The notes: generated by a model from the sequence alone, not told the origin. A stretch of DNA of 64,000 nucleotides from an uncultured Paracoccaceae bacterium (GCA_947495295.1 CANLYJ010000001.1:496001-560000); one strand, 5' to 3'; positions 9,354 to 18,223 are shown, numbered from the stretch's first letter. Made by a program: numbers and translations.

Positions 9354-9934
9354 TGCCGGGGCGGTTTTTCCTGACGCGGCCTGTCGCGGGGATCAGCGAT
9401 CCGCCGCGCATGAACATCGCGCCCGGGCAAGAGGTGATCACCCTGACTGCGGATGGGGCGCAGCATATGCGTTGGGGGCTGATCCCGGTGGGCCGGGTCA
9501 ATGCGCGGGGCCGCCCGGTGATGGAAACGATTGTGAATGCGCGGTCTGAAACCGTGTTCGACAAATCCGCCTTTGCCGACGTGAAACGGGCAGTGGTTCC
9601 GGTGGATGGCTGGTATGAATGGACGGGCGAGAAACGGCGCAAACAGCCATGGCGGATCACGCGCAAGGATGGCGGGCTGCTTTATTTCGCGGCGATCTAC
9701 GACATCTGGAACGGGCCGGGCGGGGTGCAGGTGCATCAGGTGGCGACAATCACCTGCGAACCGTCAGCGGATGTGCGCGACATCCATCACAGGATGGGGG
9801 TGATCCTTGACGAAAACCAGCTGGACCAATGGCTCCATTGCGATGAAGAGGTGGCCAAAGCCATGATGCAACCCTACCCGGACGGGACGCTGGCGGTGGC
9901 AAAGGCCGATGACGTGGACTGGGACGGCGCCTGA
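9353..9934 (+). CDS. SRAP (YedK/HMCES-like) family protein lacking the catalytic Cys2
   Basis: 193 residues from GTG at 9353, overlapping the preceding stop by one base. SRAP proteins bind abasic sites in single-stranded DNA and cross-link through Cys2. Other active-site positions are visible: Asn in IVNARSET, Glu in GWYEWTG and His in DIHHRMG. The N-terminus reads MPGRFFLT instead of the usual MCGRF, so position 2 is proline. Either this lineage lost covalent AP-site capture or it uses other chemistry. No other start that would supply MCGR is present. Confidence 0.86.
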   Translation: MPGRFFLTRPVAGISDPPRMNIAPGQEVITLTADGAQHMRWGLIPVGRVNARGRPVMETIVNARSETVFDKSAFADVKRAVVPVDGWYEWTGEKRRKQPWRITRKDGGLLYFAAIYDIWNGPGGVQVHQVATITCEPSADVRDIHHRMGVILDENQLDQWLHCDEEVAKAMMQPYPDGTLAVAKADDVDWDGA

Positions 9935-9974
9935 CGTTAGGGTTGAGGTCTTAACAGAGTGGAGGAAAGCTATC

Positions 9975-10178
9975 ATGTCAGTCGCAAAAGTCACCGAAAT
10001 CATCGCGTCATCGTCCAAATCCTTTGATGATGCGGTCGAAAACGGGATCAAGAAGGCGTCAAAGACGCTCAAAGGGATCACCGGGGCCTGGGTGGCCGAT
10101 CAGAAAGTCACCGTCAAAGACGGCAAGGTTGAAGAATACCGGGTTGCCATGAAGGTGACATTCGTCTTGCAGGATTAA
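9975..10178 (+). CDS. Dodecin (flavin-binding small protein)
   Basis: 67 residues, the full length of bacterial dodecin. The start at 9975 follows a strong GGAGGAAAG ribosome site. The sequence SVAKVTEIIASSSKSFDDAV and the conserved GAWVADQKVTVKDGKVEEYRV core match the family, with the Trp that stacks on the isoalloxazine ring. Dodecins form hollow dodecamers that store or buffer riboflavin, FMN or FAD, and some bind CoA. It is followed by a perfect 12-bp hairpin. Confidence 0.93.
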   Translation: MSVAKVTEIIASSSKSFDDAVENGIKKASKTLKGITGAWVADQKVTVKDGKVEEYRVAMKVTFVLQD

Positions 10179-10183
10179 ACCTG

Positions 10184-10223
10184 TTGGCTTACCGCGATCT
10201 ACGTAACAACTGCGGTAAGCCAA
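10184..10223 (+). terminator. Perfect 12-bp hairpin after dodecin
   Basis: Arms TTGGCTTACCGC (10184-10195) and GCGGTAAGCCAA (10212-10223) enclose a 16-base loop. It sits 6 bases after the dodecin stop and 41 bases before the next gene. There is no U-tract, so it could be a terminator, a 3'-end stabiliser or an attenuator for the following gene. Confidence 0.5.
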
Positions 10224-10264
10224 AACACCCCTGACAGTTTCACAACCAGATTAACGAGGCGATC

Positions 10265-10897
10265 ATGTCGTTTGCGCAAAACCTTCTTGAAGTCAACGGT
10301 TTGAAGTTGATTGCGGCCGGGCGGCGTTTGATGGCACCGAAAGGCAGCCTGTTTGACGGCGATGACAGCCTGTTCAAGAAAGTCGCCGGCGGCGCGAAAT
10401 CCTACGCTGAATATGGCTGCGGGGCGAGCACGATCTGGATGGCCGAAAACAGCACGGCAAAGATGCTGGCGGTGGATACAAGCGGGGACTGGGTCAAAAA
10501 GATGCATGATACCGTCGGGACGGACCGGGCCGACATTCGGTGGATCGATTGCGGGCCGCTGCGCAAATGGGGTGTTCCGCTGGGATATGAACGGCGTGAA
10601 AACTTCAAAACCTATGCCGAGGCACCATGGGCGGACGGGCGATCCAATGATGTGGTGCTGGTGGACGGGCGGTTTCGGGTGTCGTGCTTTCTCGCGTCGC
10701 TGGCCCATGCCGAGACGGGCACAAAGATATTCTTTGACGACTACACCGACCGGCCACATTACCATATTGTTGAGGAACTGGTCCCCCGGCAGGAGGTTTG
10801 CGGCCGCCAATGTCTTTTCGAAGTGCCCGACAAATCCAAAATGGATCTGGAGAAAGTGAATTTTCTGCGGGACAGATTTGAATATGTGATGGACTAG
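10265..10897 (+). CDS. SAM-methyltransferase-like protein of unknown substrate
   Basis: 210 residues, start after GAGG at 10256-10259. A glycine-rich strand-loop (YAEYGCGASTIWMA, near residues 50-62) resembles motif I of class I SAM-binding folds, followed by a strand with an acidic end (MLAVDTSGDW) and VVLVDGRFRVSCFL, which fits motif II/IV positions. FFDDYTDRPHYHIVEE continues the Rossmann-like core. No substrate signature is recognised; the fold could also bind another nucleotide. It ends before a strong bidirectional terminator shared with the csp gene. Confidence 0.7.
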   Translation: MSFAQNLLEVNGLKLIAAGRRLMAPKGSLFDGDDSLFKKVAGGAKSYAEYGCGASTIWMAENSTAKMLAVDTSGDWVKKMHDTVGTDRADIRWIDCGPLRKWGVPLGYERRENFKTYAEAPWADGRSNDVVLVDGRFRVSCFLASLAHAETGTKIFFDDYTDRPHYHIVEELVPRQEVCGRQCLFEVPDKSKMDLEKVNFLRDRFEYVMD

Positions 10898-10927
10898 CCG
10901 CGCATCGCGCCATCCAATCCAGAAAGC

Positions 10928-10956
10928 AAAAGGGCGCCCTAGCAGGGCGCCCTTTT
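10928..10956. terminator. Strong bidirectional rho-independent terminator
   Basis: Arms AAAAGGGCGCCC (10928-10939) and GGGCGCCCTTTT (10945-10956) with a 5-base loop TAGCA. A and T runs on either side let it work on both strands, ending the methyltransferase-like gene and the convergent cold-shock gene. Confidence 0.92.
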
Positions 10957-10975
10957 CGCAGCGTCGTGGGCTGAT

Positions 10976-11185
10976 TTAGTCAGCCAGAGTCAGGTTGATC
11001 GCGCTTTCGCGGCCATCACGTCCTGCTTCAATGTCAAAGTTGACCTTCTGGTCATCCTTGAGGCCAGTGAGGCCAGACCGCTCAACTGCGGAAATATGAA
11101 CGAACACGTCCTTTGATCCGCCATCAGGTGCGATAAAGCCGTAGCCCTTTGTGGTGTTGAACCATTTGACAGTGCCTGAAGCCAT
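10976..11185 (-). CDS. Cold-shock domain protein (copy 1)
   Basis: 69 residues. A single cold-shock (OB-fold) domain starting [20 protein letters not shown], with RNP1 KGYGFIAP and RNP2 VFVHISAV. It binds single-stranded RNA and DNA and acts as an RNA chaperone. It is closely similar to the second csp gene 240 bases upstream on the same strand. The leader between them carries a conserved element that also precedes copy 2. Confidence 0.95.
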   Translation of the reverse strand: MASGTVKWFNTTKGYGFIAPDGGSKDVFVHISAVERSGLTGLKDDQKVNFDIEAGRDGRESAINLTLAD

Positions 11186-11210
11186 GTCTTGTCTTCCTTA
11201 CGTTTTTCCG

Positions 11211-11293
11211 CTCGCGGGACTGCAGCGGCTCGGCTCGGTCAAACTTGGATCGAGAGACTGGGCCGAAAAGGAGACAGTGGTCGATAGATTAAC
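11211..11293 (-). promoter_or_regulatory. Conserved csp leader element, copy 1
   Basis: On the + strand this stretch contains GACTGGGCCGAAAAGGAGA, CAGTGG and TCGA, closely matching the region before the second csp gene (11660-11742). Read in the gene direction it carries a TCTCC pyrimidine motif that could pair with ribosome-binding sequences. Position and conservation suggest a shared promoter or a cold-responsive 5' leader. Confidence 0.55.
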
Positions 11294-11425
11294 TTCGCCC
11301 CTGCAGCATGGCAGTTACGGCAACAAAATCAAGAAAATTACAGAATTGTAATGGAATCAGCGAACAAATGCCGCCGGTTGACCGCGCATAGAATGCCACG
11401 CGCGGTCCATTCGCGTGCCTGTCGC

Positions 11426-11632
11426 TTATGCGAGGGCGAGGTTCACAGCCGATTCGCGACCATCACGGCCAGCTTCGATGTCGAATGTGACCTTCTGGTC
11501 ATCAGCAAGACCGGTCAGGCCTGAACGCTCAACAGCGGAGATATGAACGAAAACGTCCTTCGCGCCGCCATCAGGTGCGATAAAGCCGAAGCCTTTAGTT
11601 GAGTTGAACCATTTCACGGTGCCAGTAGCCAT
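11426..11632 (-). CDS. Cold-shock domain protein (copy 2)
   Basis: 68 residues, a single cold-shock domain [20 protein letters not shown] with RNP1 KGFGFIAP and RNP2 VFVHISAV. An in-frame ATG six codons earlier (11650) is less likely because the family always begins at this motif; AGGAAAA lies just before the chosen start. The two paralogues differ at few positions, which points to a local duplication that included the upstream leader. Confidence 0.95.
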   Translation of the reverse strand: MATGTVKWFNSTKGFGFIAPDGGAKDVFVHISAVERSGLTGLADDQKVTFDIEAGRDGRESAVNLALA

Positions 11633-11659
11633 CGTGTTTTCCTTTATCATGCGCTGCCC

Positions 11660-11742
11660 ACGGTATTGCGGCAGCCCGGCTTAGTCAGTGCAAGTTCGAA
11701 AGACTGTGGCCGAAAGGAGAACAGTGGGTCGAGTTGGATAAC
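11660..11742 (-). promoter_or_regulatory. Conserved csp leader element, copy 2
   Basis: Contains GACTGTGGCCGAAAGGAGA, CAGTGGGTCGA and GGATAAC on the + strand, aligning with 11211-11293 with only single-base gaps. The rest of the 205-base space upstream of this gene holds no reading frame that I support. Confidence 0.55.
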
Positions 11743-11837
11743 GTCTGCAAACCTCATGTGGGGCCACATCGGTCAAAAAGCAAGGTAAATCGTGATTTCG
11801 GTGGGTTTCGGCAACAAAACCGCAGGAAATGAGGCTC

Positions 11838-12041
11838 CTACCAATGCGGCGGGCGTTGATCTGCAAGGGGAACGGTGCCGCCCGCATCCAGTTCACGGGT
11901 GGCTTCACGCTCCATCAACATCGCCAATCGGCGAGTGACCTGGGCCAGTTCTGTTTCCTGACGGGCAACAATATCCGACAATTCCTCGACCGTGCGGGTC
12001 AGGTGGGCGATTTGTTCTTCCAGTGTGGTGTTATCAGCCAT
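11838..12041 (-). CDS. slyX: SlyX-like coiled-coil protein
   Basis: 67 residues. It begins with a heptad-type coiled coil (LEEQIAHLTRTVEELSDIVARQ) and ends in the family hallmark PLADQRPPHW. SlyX is a small cytoplasmic protein of unknown function, often near slyD in enterics but not here. It lies immediately downstream of phhA on the same strand, eight bases after its stop, so the two are probably cotranscribed. Confidence 0.85.
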   Translation of the reverse strand: MADNTTLEEQIAHLTRTVEELSDIVARQETELAQVTRRLAMLMEREATRELDAGGTVPLADQRPPHW

Positions 12042-12049
12042 GACACCTC

Positions 12050-12841
12050 TTAGCTGGCTTCCTTCGCTTCGAAAAGGGCGGGCAGATCGCCCATCGCTTT
12101 TGCCTGATCGATCAGCGCACCGAAATCTGCATCCAGCATCGCGGCGAGTTGATCAAAACTGTCGATCACAAAATAGGTCGGTTGCACGATGTCGATCCGG
12201 TAGGGGGTGCGGAATACGGTCAAAAGGTCGAAATCCTGCATCAATGCGGTTGCTGCGGTGGCGTTTTCAGCCTCGGCCGGGGAGGACACGATGCCCGCAC
12301 CGTAAGCGCGCAGCCCGTCCGCGGTCCGGATCATCCCGAATTCAACGGTGAACCAGAACAGCCGGAACATGTGCCAGCTATAACCCTTGCCCAGTGATTT
12401 TGCCCGTTTGCCGAACCCTTCGATGAAATCGCAATAGGCCGGGTTGGTGAGCATCGGGCAATGGCCGAACACCTCGTGAAACAGGTCGGGTTCCTCAATA
12501 TAATCCATATGTTCGCGGCGACGCAGGAAGGTGGCGACCGGAAATTTGCGCTGGCTCAGCAAGTCGTAGAACTGCGAAGGCGGGATAATCGCGGGCACGC
12601 CCTCGGCGCCAGCACCCGTCAATGCGTGCAGGCGGGCGTCAATCTCTTTGACCTGCGGGGTTTTTTTCGCATTCAGGCCAAGCTTGGCGACACCGTCCAG
12701 ATATTCCGGTGCAACCTTGCCGGGCAGGAAAGCCATCTGGCGGGTGAACAGCTCTCCCCAGACCGCGTCGTCATCAGCGCTGTAGGGAAAATGGCCGTCA
12801 GCATCAGGGTGAAGTGAGGTGTAAGTCGTGTCTTTGGGCAT
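12050..12841 (-). CDS. phhA: Phenylalanine 4-monooxygenase
   Basis: 263 residues, the usual bacterial length without the eukaryotic regulatory domain. The iron site is visible: LFHEVFGHCPMLTNP supplies two His, and a Glu is expected further on in the FWFTVEFGM segment. The enzyme converts L-Phe to L-Tyr using tetrahydropterin and oxygen, the entry into tyrosine degradation. It is divergent from an Lrp-type gene with only 107 bases between the starts, so that regulator probably controls it. Confidence 0.95.
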   Translation of the reverse strand: MPKDTTYTSLHPDADGHFPYSADDDAVWGELFTRQMAFLPGKVAPEYLDGVAKLGLNAKKTPQVKEIDARLHALTGAGAEGVPAIIPPSQFYDLLSQRKFPVATFLRRREHMDYIEEPDLFHEVFGHCPMLTNPAYCDFIEGFGKRAKSLGKGYSWHMFRLFWFTVEFGMIRTADGLRAYGAGIVSSPAEAENATAATALMQDFDLLTVFRTPYRIDIVQPTYFVIDSFDQLAAMLDADFGALIDQAKAMGDLPALFEAKEAS

Positions 12842-12904
12842 GGGGAAGGCTCCTTTTCACCATGTTCTTTCATATCGAGCGAAATTCTATTCCGCTTCTG
12901 TTGA

Positions 12905-12927
12905 ATTTTGAGTATTTTTGGCAAAAT
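12905..12927. promoter_or_regulatory. AT-rich palindrome, candidate Lrp-type operator
   Basis: ATTTTG (12905-12910) and CAAAAT (12922-12927) form an inverted repeat with an 11-base AT-rich centre in the phhA/Lrp divergent promoter. The composition and symmetry fit an Lrp/AsnC-family site; no experimental link is known. Confidence 0.45.
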
Positions 12928-12948
12928 GATGTTGGAAGTTGCCTGATA

Positions 12949-13407
12949 ATGAAATTTTCTGATCAAGAGGCGGCGTTGCTGCGGGTTTTGCAGAGCGATG
13001 CGGGCCTGTCCCTGTCTGATCTGGCCGAACAGGCGGGCATGGCGACATCAACCGCGTGGCGCAAGGTACAGGAGTTTGAGAAGCTGGGGCTGATCCGAGG
13101 CCGCGTTGCCTTGCTGGACCCGGCGAAGGCGGATGTCCGGCTTTGTGTTTTTGCAACCGTGCGGTTGGCGGATCATGCAGAAGCATCGATTGCCGGTTTT
13201 GCCACCGTCATCCGCGCCCATCCCGAGATTATGGAGGCGCATGCGATTTCCGGCACCGCCGACTATATCCTGAAAATCCGCTGCCGGGATGTTGAGACCT
13301 ATGAGACCTTCATGACCCATACATTGCTGCGCTCACCTTTTGTGAAATCAGTGGTTTCGTCCTTCAGCCTGAAAGAGCTGAAATACACGACCGCATTGCC
13401 CCTGTGA
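12949..13407 (+). CDS. Lrp/AsnC-family transcription regulator
   Basis: 152 residues. The start at 12949 gives MKFSDQEAALLRVLQSDAG, the normal beginning of the winged helix-turn-helix (LSLSDLAEQAGMATSTAWRKVQEFEKLGLI), followed by a RAM/AsnC ligand domain with HEIMEAHAISGTADYIL-type features. These regulators form octamers and respond to amino acids. Divergence from phhA suggests phenylalanine or tyrosine as ligand and phhA as target; this is inference from position. Confidence 0.92.
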   Translation: MKFSDQEAALLRVLQSDAGLSLSDLAEQAGMATSTAWRKVQEFEKLGLIRGRVALLDPAKADVRLCVFATVRLADHAEASIAGFATVIRAHPEIMEAHAISGTADYILKIRCRDVETYETFMTHTLLRSPFVKSVVSSFSLKELKYTTALPL

Positions 13408-13455
13408 CATTGGCACGGTAAACGGCCCCCGAACGCAAGCGACGGGACCAAAGTG

Positions 13456-15090
13456 ATGGCCAAGCAAAAGAAGCAACCCCGCCCCAAGGCGCAGACGCCA
13501 AAGGGGTTTCGTGATTATTTCGGCGCAGAGGTGACCGCCCGCGCCGACATGCTGCGCAAGATCGCCGGGGTCTATCATCGCTATGGGTTTGACGCGCTGG
13601 AAACATCCGCCGTGGAGACGGTGGAGGCGCTGGGCAAGTTTCTGCCCGACGTGGACCGCCCGAATGAAGGCGTGTTTGCCTGGGAAGAAGACAGCGACTG
13701 GCTCGCCCTGCGTTATGATATGACGGCCCCATTGGCCCGCGTCGCCGCGCAATATCGCAATGATTTGCCGTCACCCTATCGCCGCTACACGATGGGACCG
13801 GTCTGGCGGAATGAAAAGCCAGGGCCAGGCCGGTTTCGCCAGTTTTATCAATGTGATGCGGATACGGTTGGTTCCGGGAGTGTGGCTGCGGATGCCGAGA
13901 TTTGCGCGATGCTGGCCGACACGCTGGAAGAGGTCGGCATCCCGCGCGGCGACTATGTGATCCGGGTGAATAACCGCAAGGTGTTGAACGGCGTGATGGA
14001 GGTCGCGGGCCTTTCCGGTGACGATAAAGAGGCCGAGCGTGGGATCGTGCTGCGCGCGATTGATAAGCTGGATCGGTTGGGGCCGGATGGCGTACGGGCG
14101 TTGCTGGGCGAAGGGCGCAAGGATGAGAGCGGGGACTTCACGAGGGGTGCTGGGCTTAATGAGGCGCAAGTTGATGTGGTGATGAAATTTGTTCTGGCTA
14201 ACGAAGAAATCGACAAAAGGCTCGCAAATGTCAAAAAGATGGAAGACAACCCGGCAAGTTCCTTTTCGCCAAAAGCGGGACCGGCACTGGATGCCGCTGA
14301 TTTCTCCGCTGCTGAGGCAAAAAACGTCTTTGCCGCTGAGCAGCGAAACAAGTTTGTTTGCCACTATCTTGAGCAACTTGTTGGTGACTCCGAAGTTGGG
14401 TCAGATGGCATTAAAGAGTTGAAAGTCATTGAAGGGTTACTTTCAGCGGCCAACTACTCTGCGGCCAGAATAAAGATAGACCCCTCGGTCGTCCGTGGTC
14501 TCGGTTACTACACCGGTCCGGTCTATGAGGCTGAACTGACCTTTGAAATCAAAGATGAAAAGGGCCGTCCTCGTAATTTCGGCTCTGTCGCAGGCGGTGG
14601 TCGTTATGATGACCTCGTGAAGCGGTTTACCGGGCAGGAAGTGCCTGCCACGGGTGTCTCTATCGGGGTGGATCGTTTGCTGGCTGCGCTGCATGCGAAA
14701 GGCCGTATCGACACCTCCGCCCAAGGTCCCGTCATCGTCACCGTCATGGATCGTGATCGGATGGCGGATTATCAAAAGATGGTCGCAGACTTGCGCAAAC
14801 CTAAGGATGGCGGCGAACCAATCCGGGCAGAGGTCTATCTGGGCAACCCCAAGAACTTTGGCAACCAACTGAAATATGCGGATAAACGCAACTCTCCCGT
14901 TGCGATCATCGCAGGCGGGGATGAGTTCGACAAAGGCGTCGTGCAGATCAAGGACCTGATCCTGGGGGCTGAGATTGCCAAGAACGCGACTCTGGAAGAA
15001 TGGAAAGACCGGCCCAGCCAATATGAAGTGCTCCGCGACCAGATGGTCGCAAAGGTGCGGGCGATTTTGGACGGGCGAAACCATGATTGA
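13456..15090 (+). CDS. hisS: Histidine--tRNA ligase
   Basis: 544 residues. Class II motifs are clear: PKGFRDYFG near the N-terminus, motif 2 [20 protein letters not shown] and the HisA motif [15 protein letters not shown] 13456 is chosen over the GTG one codon earlier. The protein seems roughly 40-50 residues longer than I expect for this group. The extra material lies mainly at 14190-14400 (Lys/Ala-rich, [14 protein letters not shown] onward), where base composition is visibly AT-richer than in the 5' half. It heads a cluster with hisZ and hisG. Confidence 0.95.
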   Translation: MAKQKKQPRPKAQTPKGFRDYFGAEVTARADMLRKIAGVYHRYGFDALETSAVETVEALGKFLPDVDRPNEGVFAWEEDSDWLALRYDMTAPLARVAAQYRNDLPSPYRRYTMGPVWRNEKPGPGRFRQFYQCDADTVGSGSVAADAEICAMLADTLEEVGIPRGDYVIRVNNRKVLNGVMEVAGLSGDDKEAERGIVLRAIDKLDRLGPDGVRALLGEGRKDESGDFTRGAGLNEAQVDVVMKFVLANEEIDKRLANVKKMEDNPASSFSPKAGPALDAADFSAAEAKNVFAAEQRNKFVCHYLEQLVGDSEVGSDGIKELKVIEGLLSAANYSAARIKIDPSVVRGLGYYTGPVYEAELTFEIKDEKGRPRNFGSVAGGGRYDDLVKRFTGQEVPATGVSIGVDRLLAALHAKGRIDTSAQGPVIVTVMDRDRMADYQKMVADLRKPKDGGEPIRAEVYLGNPKNFGNQLKYADKRNSPVAIIAGGDEFDKGVVQIKDLILGAEIAKNATLEEWKDRPSQYEVLRDQMVAKVRAILDGRNHD

Positions 15091-15280
15091 ACTACTCCTT
15101 GCACTCTTTAGTAGCCTTTTGGAGTTTTTGATCGTTAACGCTTGGCGATCACTTATGATTGTCATCGGTTGCGCTGTCGCCCTTGTTAGCTTTCTTCTCG
15201 GCAACCTTCTGTGGACCGCTATTGGCCTGCTTAGTGGGTTTGCTGGTGTCTTAGCGATCATTTTTCGGAAAACAACCTAG
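15083..15280 (+). CDS. Small two-helix membrane protein between hisS and hisZ
   Basis: 65 residues from ATG 15083, overlapping the hisS stop by eight bases; its own TAG shares its last base with the hisZ GTG. Such tight overlaps on both sides argue for a real translated gene. Two hydrophobic segments ([18 protein letters not shown] and [18 protein letters not shown], then [14 protein letters not shown]) predict an inner membrane protein. No family is recognised. It is AT-richer than hisZ/hisG, like the 3' part of hisS. Confidence 0.6.
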   Translation: MIELLLALFSSLLEFLIVNAWRSLMIVIGCAVALVSFLLGNLLWTAIGLLSGFAGVLAIIFRKTT

Positions 15281-16356
15281 TGTCCCCAAGCCCCAAAACC
15301 CTCACCGAAGCCCGCCGCCTGCGCGACCACTTTGCCGCCAATGGTGCGCAGGTGGTCAAGGCGGATGTGCTGCAATCGGCGGACACGCTGCTGGACCTTT
15401 ATGGCGAAGATATCCGCGCCCGCGCCTATCTGACCTCTGACCCGTTGCGCGGCGAAATGGTCTTGCGCCCGGATTTCACCGTGCCGGTGGTGCAGATGCA
15501 TATGGAAAGCCGGGCCGATCCGGCCCGCTACACCTATTCCGGCAAAGTGTTCCGCAAGCAGGAAAATGACGAAGCCCGCGCCAATGAATATGTGCAGGTG
15601 GGGTACGAGGTGTTTGACGGCCAGAACCCTGCCGGCGCAGATGCCGAGGTGTTTGCCGTGATTGCCGATGCGCTGTCCGGCTTGCCGGTACGGCCGGCCA
15701 GCGGCGATATCGGTATCCTGACGGCGGCGGTGCGGGGGCTGCAAACGACGGATGCGCGCAAGGCGGCCCTGTTGCGCCATATCTGGCGGCCGGGGCGGTT
15801 CAAGGCGCTGCTGAAACGCTATGGCGGGGCAGAGATGCCCGCCAGCCGCGCGGCATTGCTGGCCGCTGATGATCCTTTTGCCGAGGCTGGCCCGGATATC
15901 GGGCGGCGCAGCCGGGAAGAGGTCGCAGCCCGGATCGACGCGCTGCGCGCCGATGCGGCAGCGGCCCCCATCGCGGGCGAGGAAATCGGGCTGATCGATG
16001 CGATCCTGTCCTTGCGTGAAACCTGCCCCAATGTGCTAAGCGCCTTGCGCGATATCGCGGTGGATATGCCTGCGGTGCGCGACGCGGTCGGGCGGATGTC
16101 GGCGCGGCTGGATGCGCTGGCTGCACGCGGGATCGACGTGGACGCATTGGAATTTGAAGGCAGCTATGGCCGCACCTCGCTGGAATATTACGACGGGTTT
16201 GTCTTTGGGTTCTATGCCAGCGACCGGCCCGACCTGCCGCCTGTGGCCACCGGCGGGCGTTATGACGCGCTGACCGCCCGGCTGGGGCAGGGGCGGGCCG
16301 TGCCCGCAGTGGGGGGCGTGATCCGGCCTGATCTGGTGATGGGGTTGTCATGCTGA
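15280..16356 (+). CDS. hisZ: ATP phosphoribosyltransferase regulatory subunit
   Basis: 358 residues, GTG start overlapping the previous stop. It is a class II aminoacyl-tRNA synthetase-like fold paralogous to HisRS: LRPDFTVPV, GKVFRKQ and, near the C-terminus, EGSYGRTSLEYYDGFVFGFY and TGGRYDALTARLG. HisZ does not charge tRNA; it joins short-form HisG to form the active first enzyme of histidine biosynthesis and passes on feedback inhibition by histidine. It overlaps hisG (ATGCTGA), matching their 1:1 complex. Confidence 0.94.
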   Translation: MSPSPKTLTEARRLRDHFAANGAQVVKADVLQSADTLLDLYGEDIRARAYLTSDPLRGEMVLRPDFTVPVVQMHMESRADPARYTYSGKVFRKQENDEARANEYVQVGYEVFDGQNPAGADAEVFAVIADALSGLPVRPASGDIGILTAAVRGLQTTDARKAALLRHIWRPGRFKALLKRYGGAEMPASRAALLAADDPFAEAGPDIGRRSREEVAARIDALRADAAAAPIAGEEIGLIDAILSLRETCPNVLSALRDIAVDMPAVRDAVGRMSARLDALAARGIDVDALEFEGSYGRTSLEYYDGFVFGFYASDRPDLPPVATGGRYDALTARLGQGRAVPAVGGVIRPDLVMGLSC

Positions 16357-17039
16357 AACTGGGGGTGCCGTCCAAGGGGCGGCTGATGGACAAGACGTTT
16401 CAATGGTTCGGGCAGCGCGGAGTGACCTTGCGCAAATCGGGATCAGACCGGGAATATGCAGGGGCTGTTGACGGGATCGACGGGGTCGAACTGGTGCTGC
16501 TATCGGCGGGTGAAATCCCGCGCGAACTGGCATCGGGGAATATCCATCTGGGGGTCACCGGGTCGGACCTGGTGCGCGAAAAACTGGCCAATTGGGATAG
16601 CCGGGTGGCGGAACTGGCGCCAATGGGCTTTGGCGGGGCGGACCTGATCATCGCGGTGCCCCAGGCCTGGGTTGATGTGGATACGCTGGATGATCTGGAT
16701 GCGGCGGCGGCTGCATTCCGGGCGCAGCACGGGTTCCGGCTGCGGATAGCGACCAAATATCACCGGTTGGTGCGTGAATTCATGCGTGATCACGGGGTGG
16801 CCGATTATCAGTTGATCGACAGCCAGGGGGCGACCGAAGGCACGGTCAAAAACGAAACCGCAGAGGCGATTGCCGATATCACCTCAACCGGGGAAACGCT
16901 GCGGGCGAACGGTTTGAAAATTCTGGATGACGGGCTGATCCATGCCAGTCAGGCGACCCTGTTCCGGGGACGGCGGGCTGGATGGACCGACGCGCAACGC
17001 CAGAAACTCAAGGCGCTGCAACTGGTGCTGGGGATTTAG
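16350..17039 (+). CDS. hisG: ATP phosphoribosyltransferase, short form
   Basis: 229 residues, the short HisG form without the C-terminal regulatory domain, which needs HisZ. KLGVPSKGRLMD at the start, the GVTGSDLVRE segment and the PRPP-binding stretch ending in SQGATEGTVKNETAEAI (with ITSTGETLRANGL) are recognisable. It catalyses ATP + PRPP to phosphoribosyl-ATP in the cytoplasm. The start at 16350 overlaps the hisZ stop. Confidence 0.95.
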   Translation: MLKLGVPSKGRLMDKTFQWFGQRGVTLRKSGSDREYAGAVDGIDGVELVLLSAGEIPRELASGNIHLGVTGSDLVREKLANWDSRVAELAPMGFGGADLIIAVPQAWVDVDTLDDLDAAAAAFRAQHGFRLRIATKYHRLVREFMRDHGVADYQLIDSQGATEGTVKNETAEAIADITSTGETLRANGLKILDDGLIHASQATLFRGRRAGWTDAQRQKLKALQLVLGI

Positions 17040-17158
17040 TCACCCGAAATCGTAATGCGCAGTATCGATCCAATGTGGGGCGGCAGGTTCGCGCGCGAAC
17101 CTGTGTTGTGCCGGACAGGCCGGTGAACCACCAAGCCCGCGGCGACGGTGGCGCGTGG

Positions 17159-18223
17159 CTATCCCGCAACCTTGCGCATCAGGGCTTCAACGGGGCCGCG
17201 TTTGAACCATCTTGACCACAGCAATGCATAGATCGTGGCCGCAATGCAGAAGGCCATAGATGCAAAAACCGCTTGTGCGATGGTTTGCCCGCCAAGCATG
17301 CCCAATGCCTCTAACGTGCCCATCCCAACCAGAATATGCGCAATGTAAAGCGTCAGCGTCTGCCGCCCCGCCGGAACCACTAGACGCAGCAAACCGAATG
17401 CAGCAAGCTGATTTGAGATCAACAAACATAAGCCGATCACCATGCAGGCCGCGCCAATGCCCGCCAACATGTAAAGCGGCATGGGCGGAACCGGGGCGGT
17501 TGTCACAAGTGCTGCAAGCTCAGGATCAATCGCCGCAAACGGTGCTGTCAGCAATGTACTGACGCCTTCAGCTATGCCAAAAGCGACGGCACCACCGACG
17601 ATCAACTTGATCACAGTCGCGCGTTCCGAAAGGGCAGCGCGGCTTAGGATAATGCCGAAAAGTAGAAAGCCCAACCAAGGGATCACAGGGTGCCAGCCAT
17701 TAAAGAACAGGTTGCGGATAAAACCTGTCGGTGTCCAGAACCCTGCATATGTGTAGTCATCCCAGTTCCAGCCTGCATCATAGTTCAACGTCAGGATCAT
17801 GATGGTGAAAGCGACATTCAGACCGATCAGAACAGCGAACAGCGCGCGGTTGTTCAAAGGAAGTAACAACACCCCAAACAGGAAGTAGAACGCATAATAA
17901 TGCAGGATATCGGCATCAAAGATGGTCATATTCAGCAGACCAATCACCAACAGGAACACAGCTCGCTTGATCGTGACAGAAATCGTTTGATCCAGCCCTT
18001 TGGTACTGGTCAGACCCAAACCAATGCCAGCCAGCACCACAAATGTTGCGGCAGCACGTCCTTCCAGCGCGGAGGTCAGGAAAGCCAGCGGGCCACTGCC
18101 ACCCTCTGCGCCCATGGCGATTTTGAAATTGACGATCACCATGCCGACAAAGGCAAGAAACCGCGCCAGATCAAGACCCTCAAGCCGGTTTCGGGGGCGT
18201 GTTTGGGTCGCTTTGCCTGTCAT
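17159..18223 (-). CDS. DUF418-type integral membrane protein
   Basis: 354 residues with about ten hydrophobic helices. The N-terminus (LEGLDLARFLAFVGMVIVNF) resembles DUF1624/DUF418 acyltransferase-like proteins. The C-terminal DUF418 pattern is present: GRQTLTLYIAHILVG and WSRWFKRGPVEALMR. The function of this family is unknown; related membrane proteins transfer acyl groups. It is transcribed away from the repeat-rich region at 18.3-18.5 kb, which is probably its promoter. Confidence 0.8.
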   Translation of the reverse strand: MTGKATQTRPRNRLEGLDLARFLAFVGMVIVNFKIAMGAEGGSGPLAFLTSALEGRAAATFVVLAGIGLGLTSTKGLDQTISVTIKRAVFLLVIGLLNMTIFDADILHYYAFYFLFGVLLLPLNNRALFAVLIGLNVAFTIMILTLNYDAGWNWDDYTYAGFWTPTGFIRNLFFNGWHPVIPWLGFLLFGIILSRAALSERATVIKLIVGGAVAFGIAEGVSTLLTAPFAAIDPELAALVTTAPVPPMPLYMLAGIGAACMVIGLCLLISNQLAAFGLLRLVVPAGRQTLTLYIAHILVGMGTLEALGMLGGQTIAQAVFASMAFCIAATIYALLWSRWFKRGPVEALMRKVAG

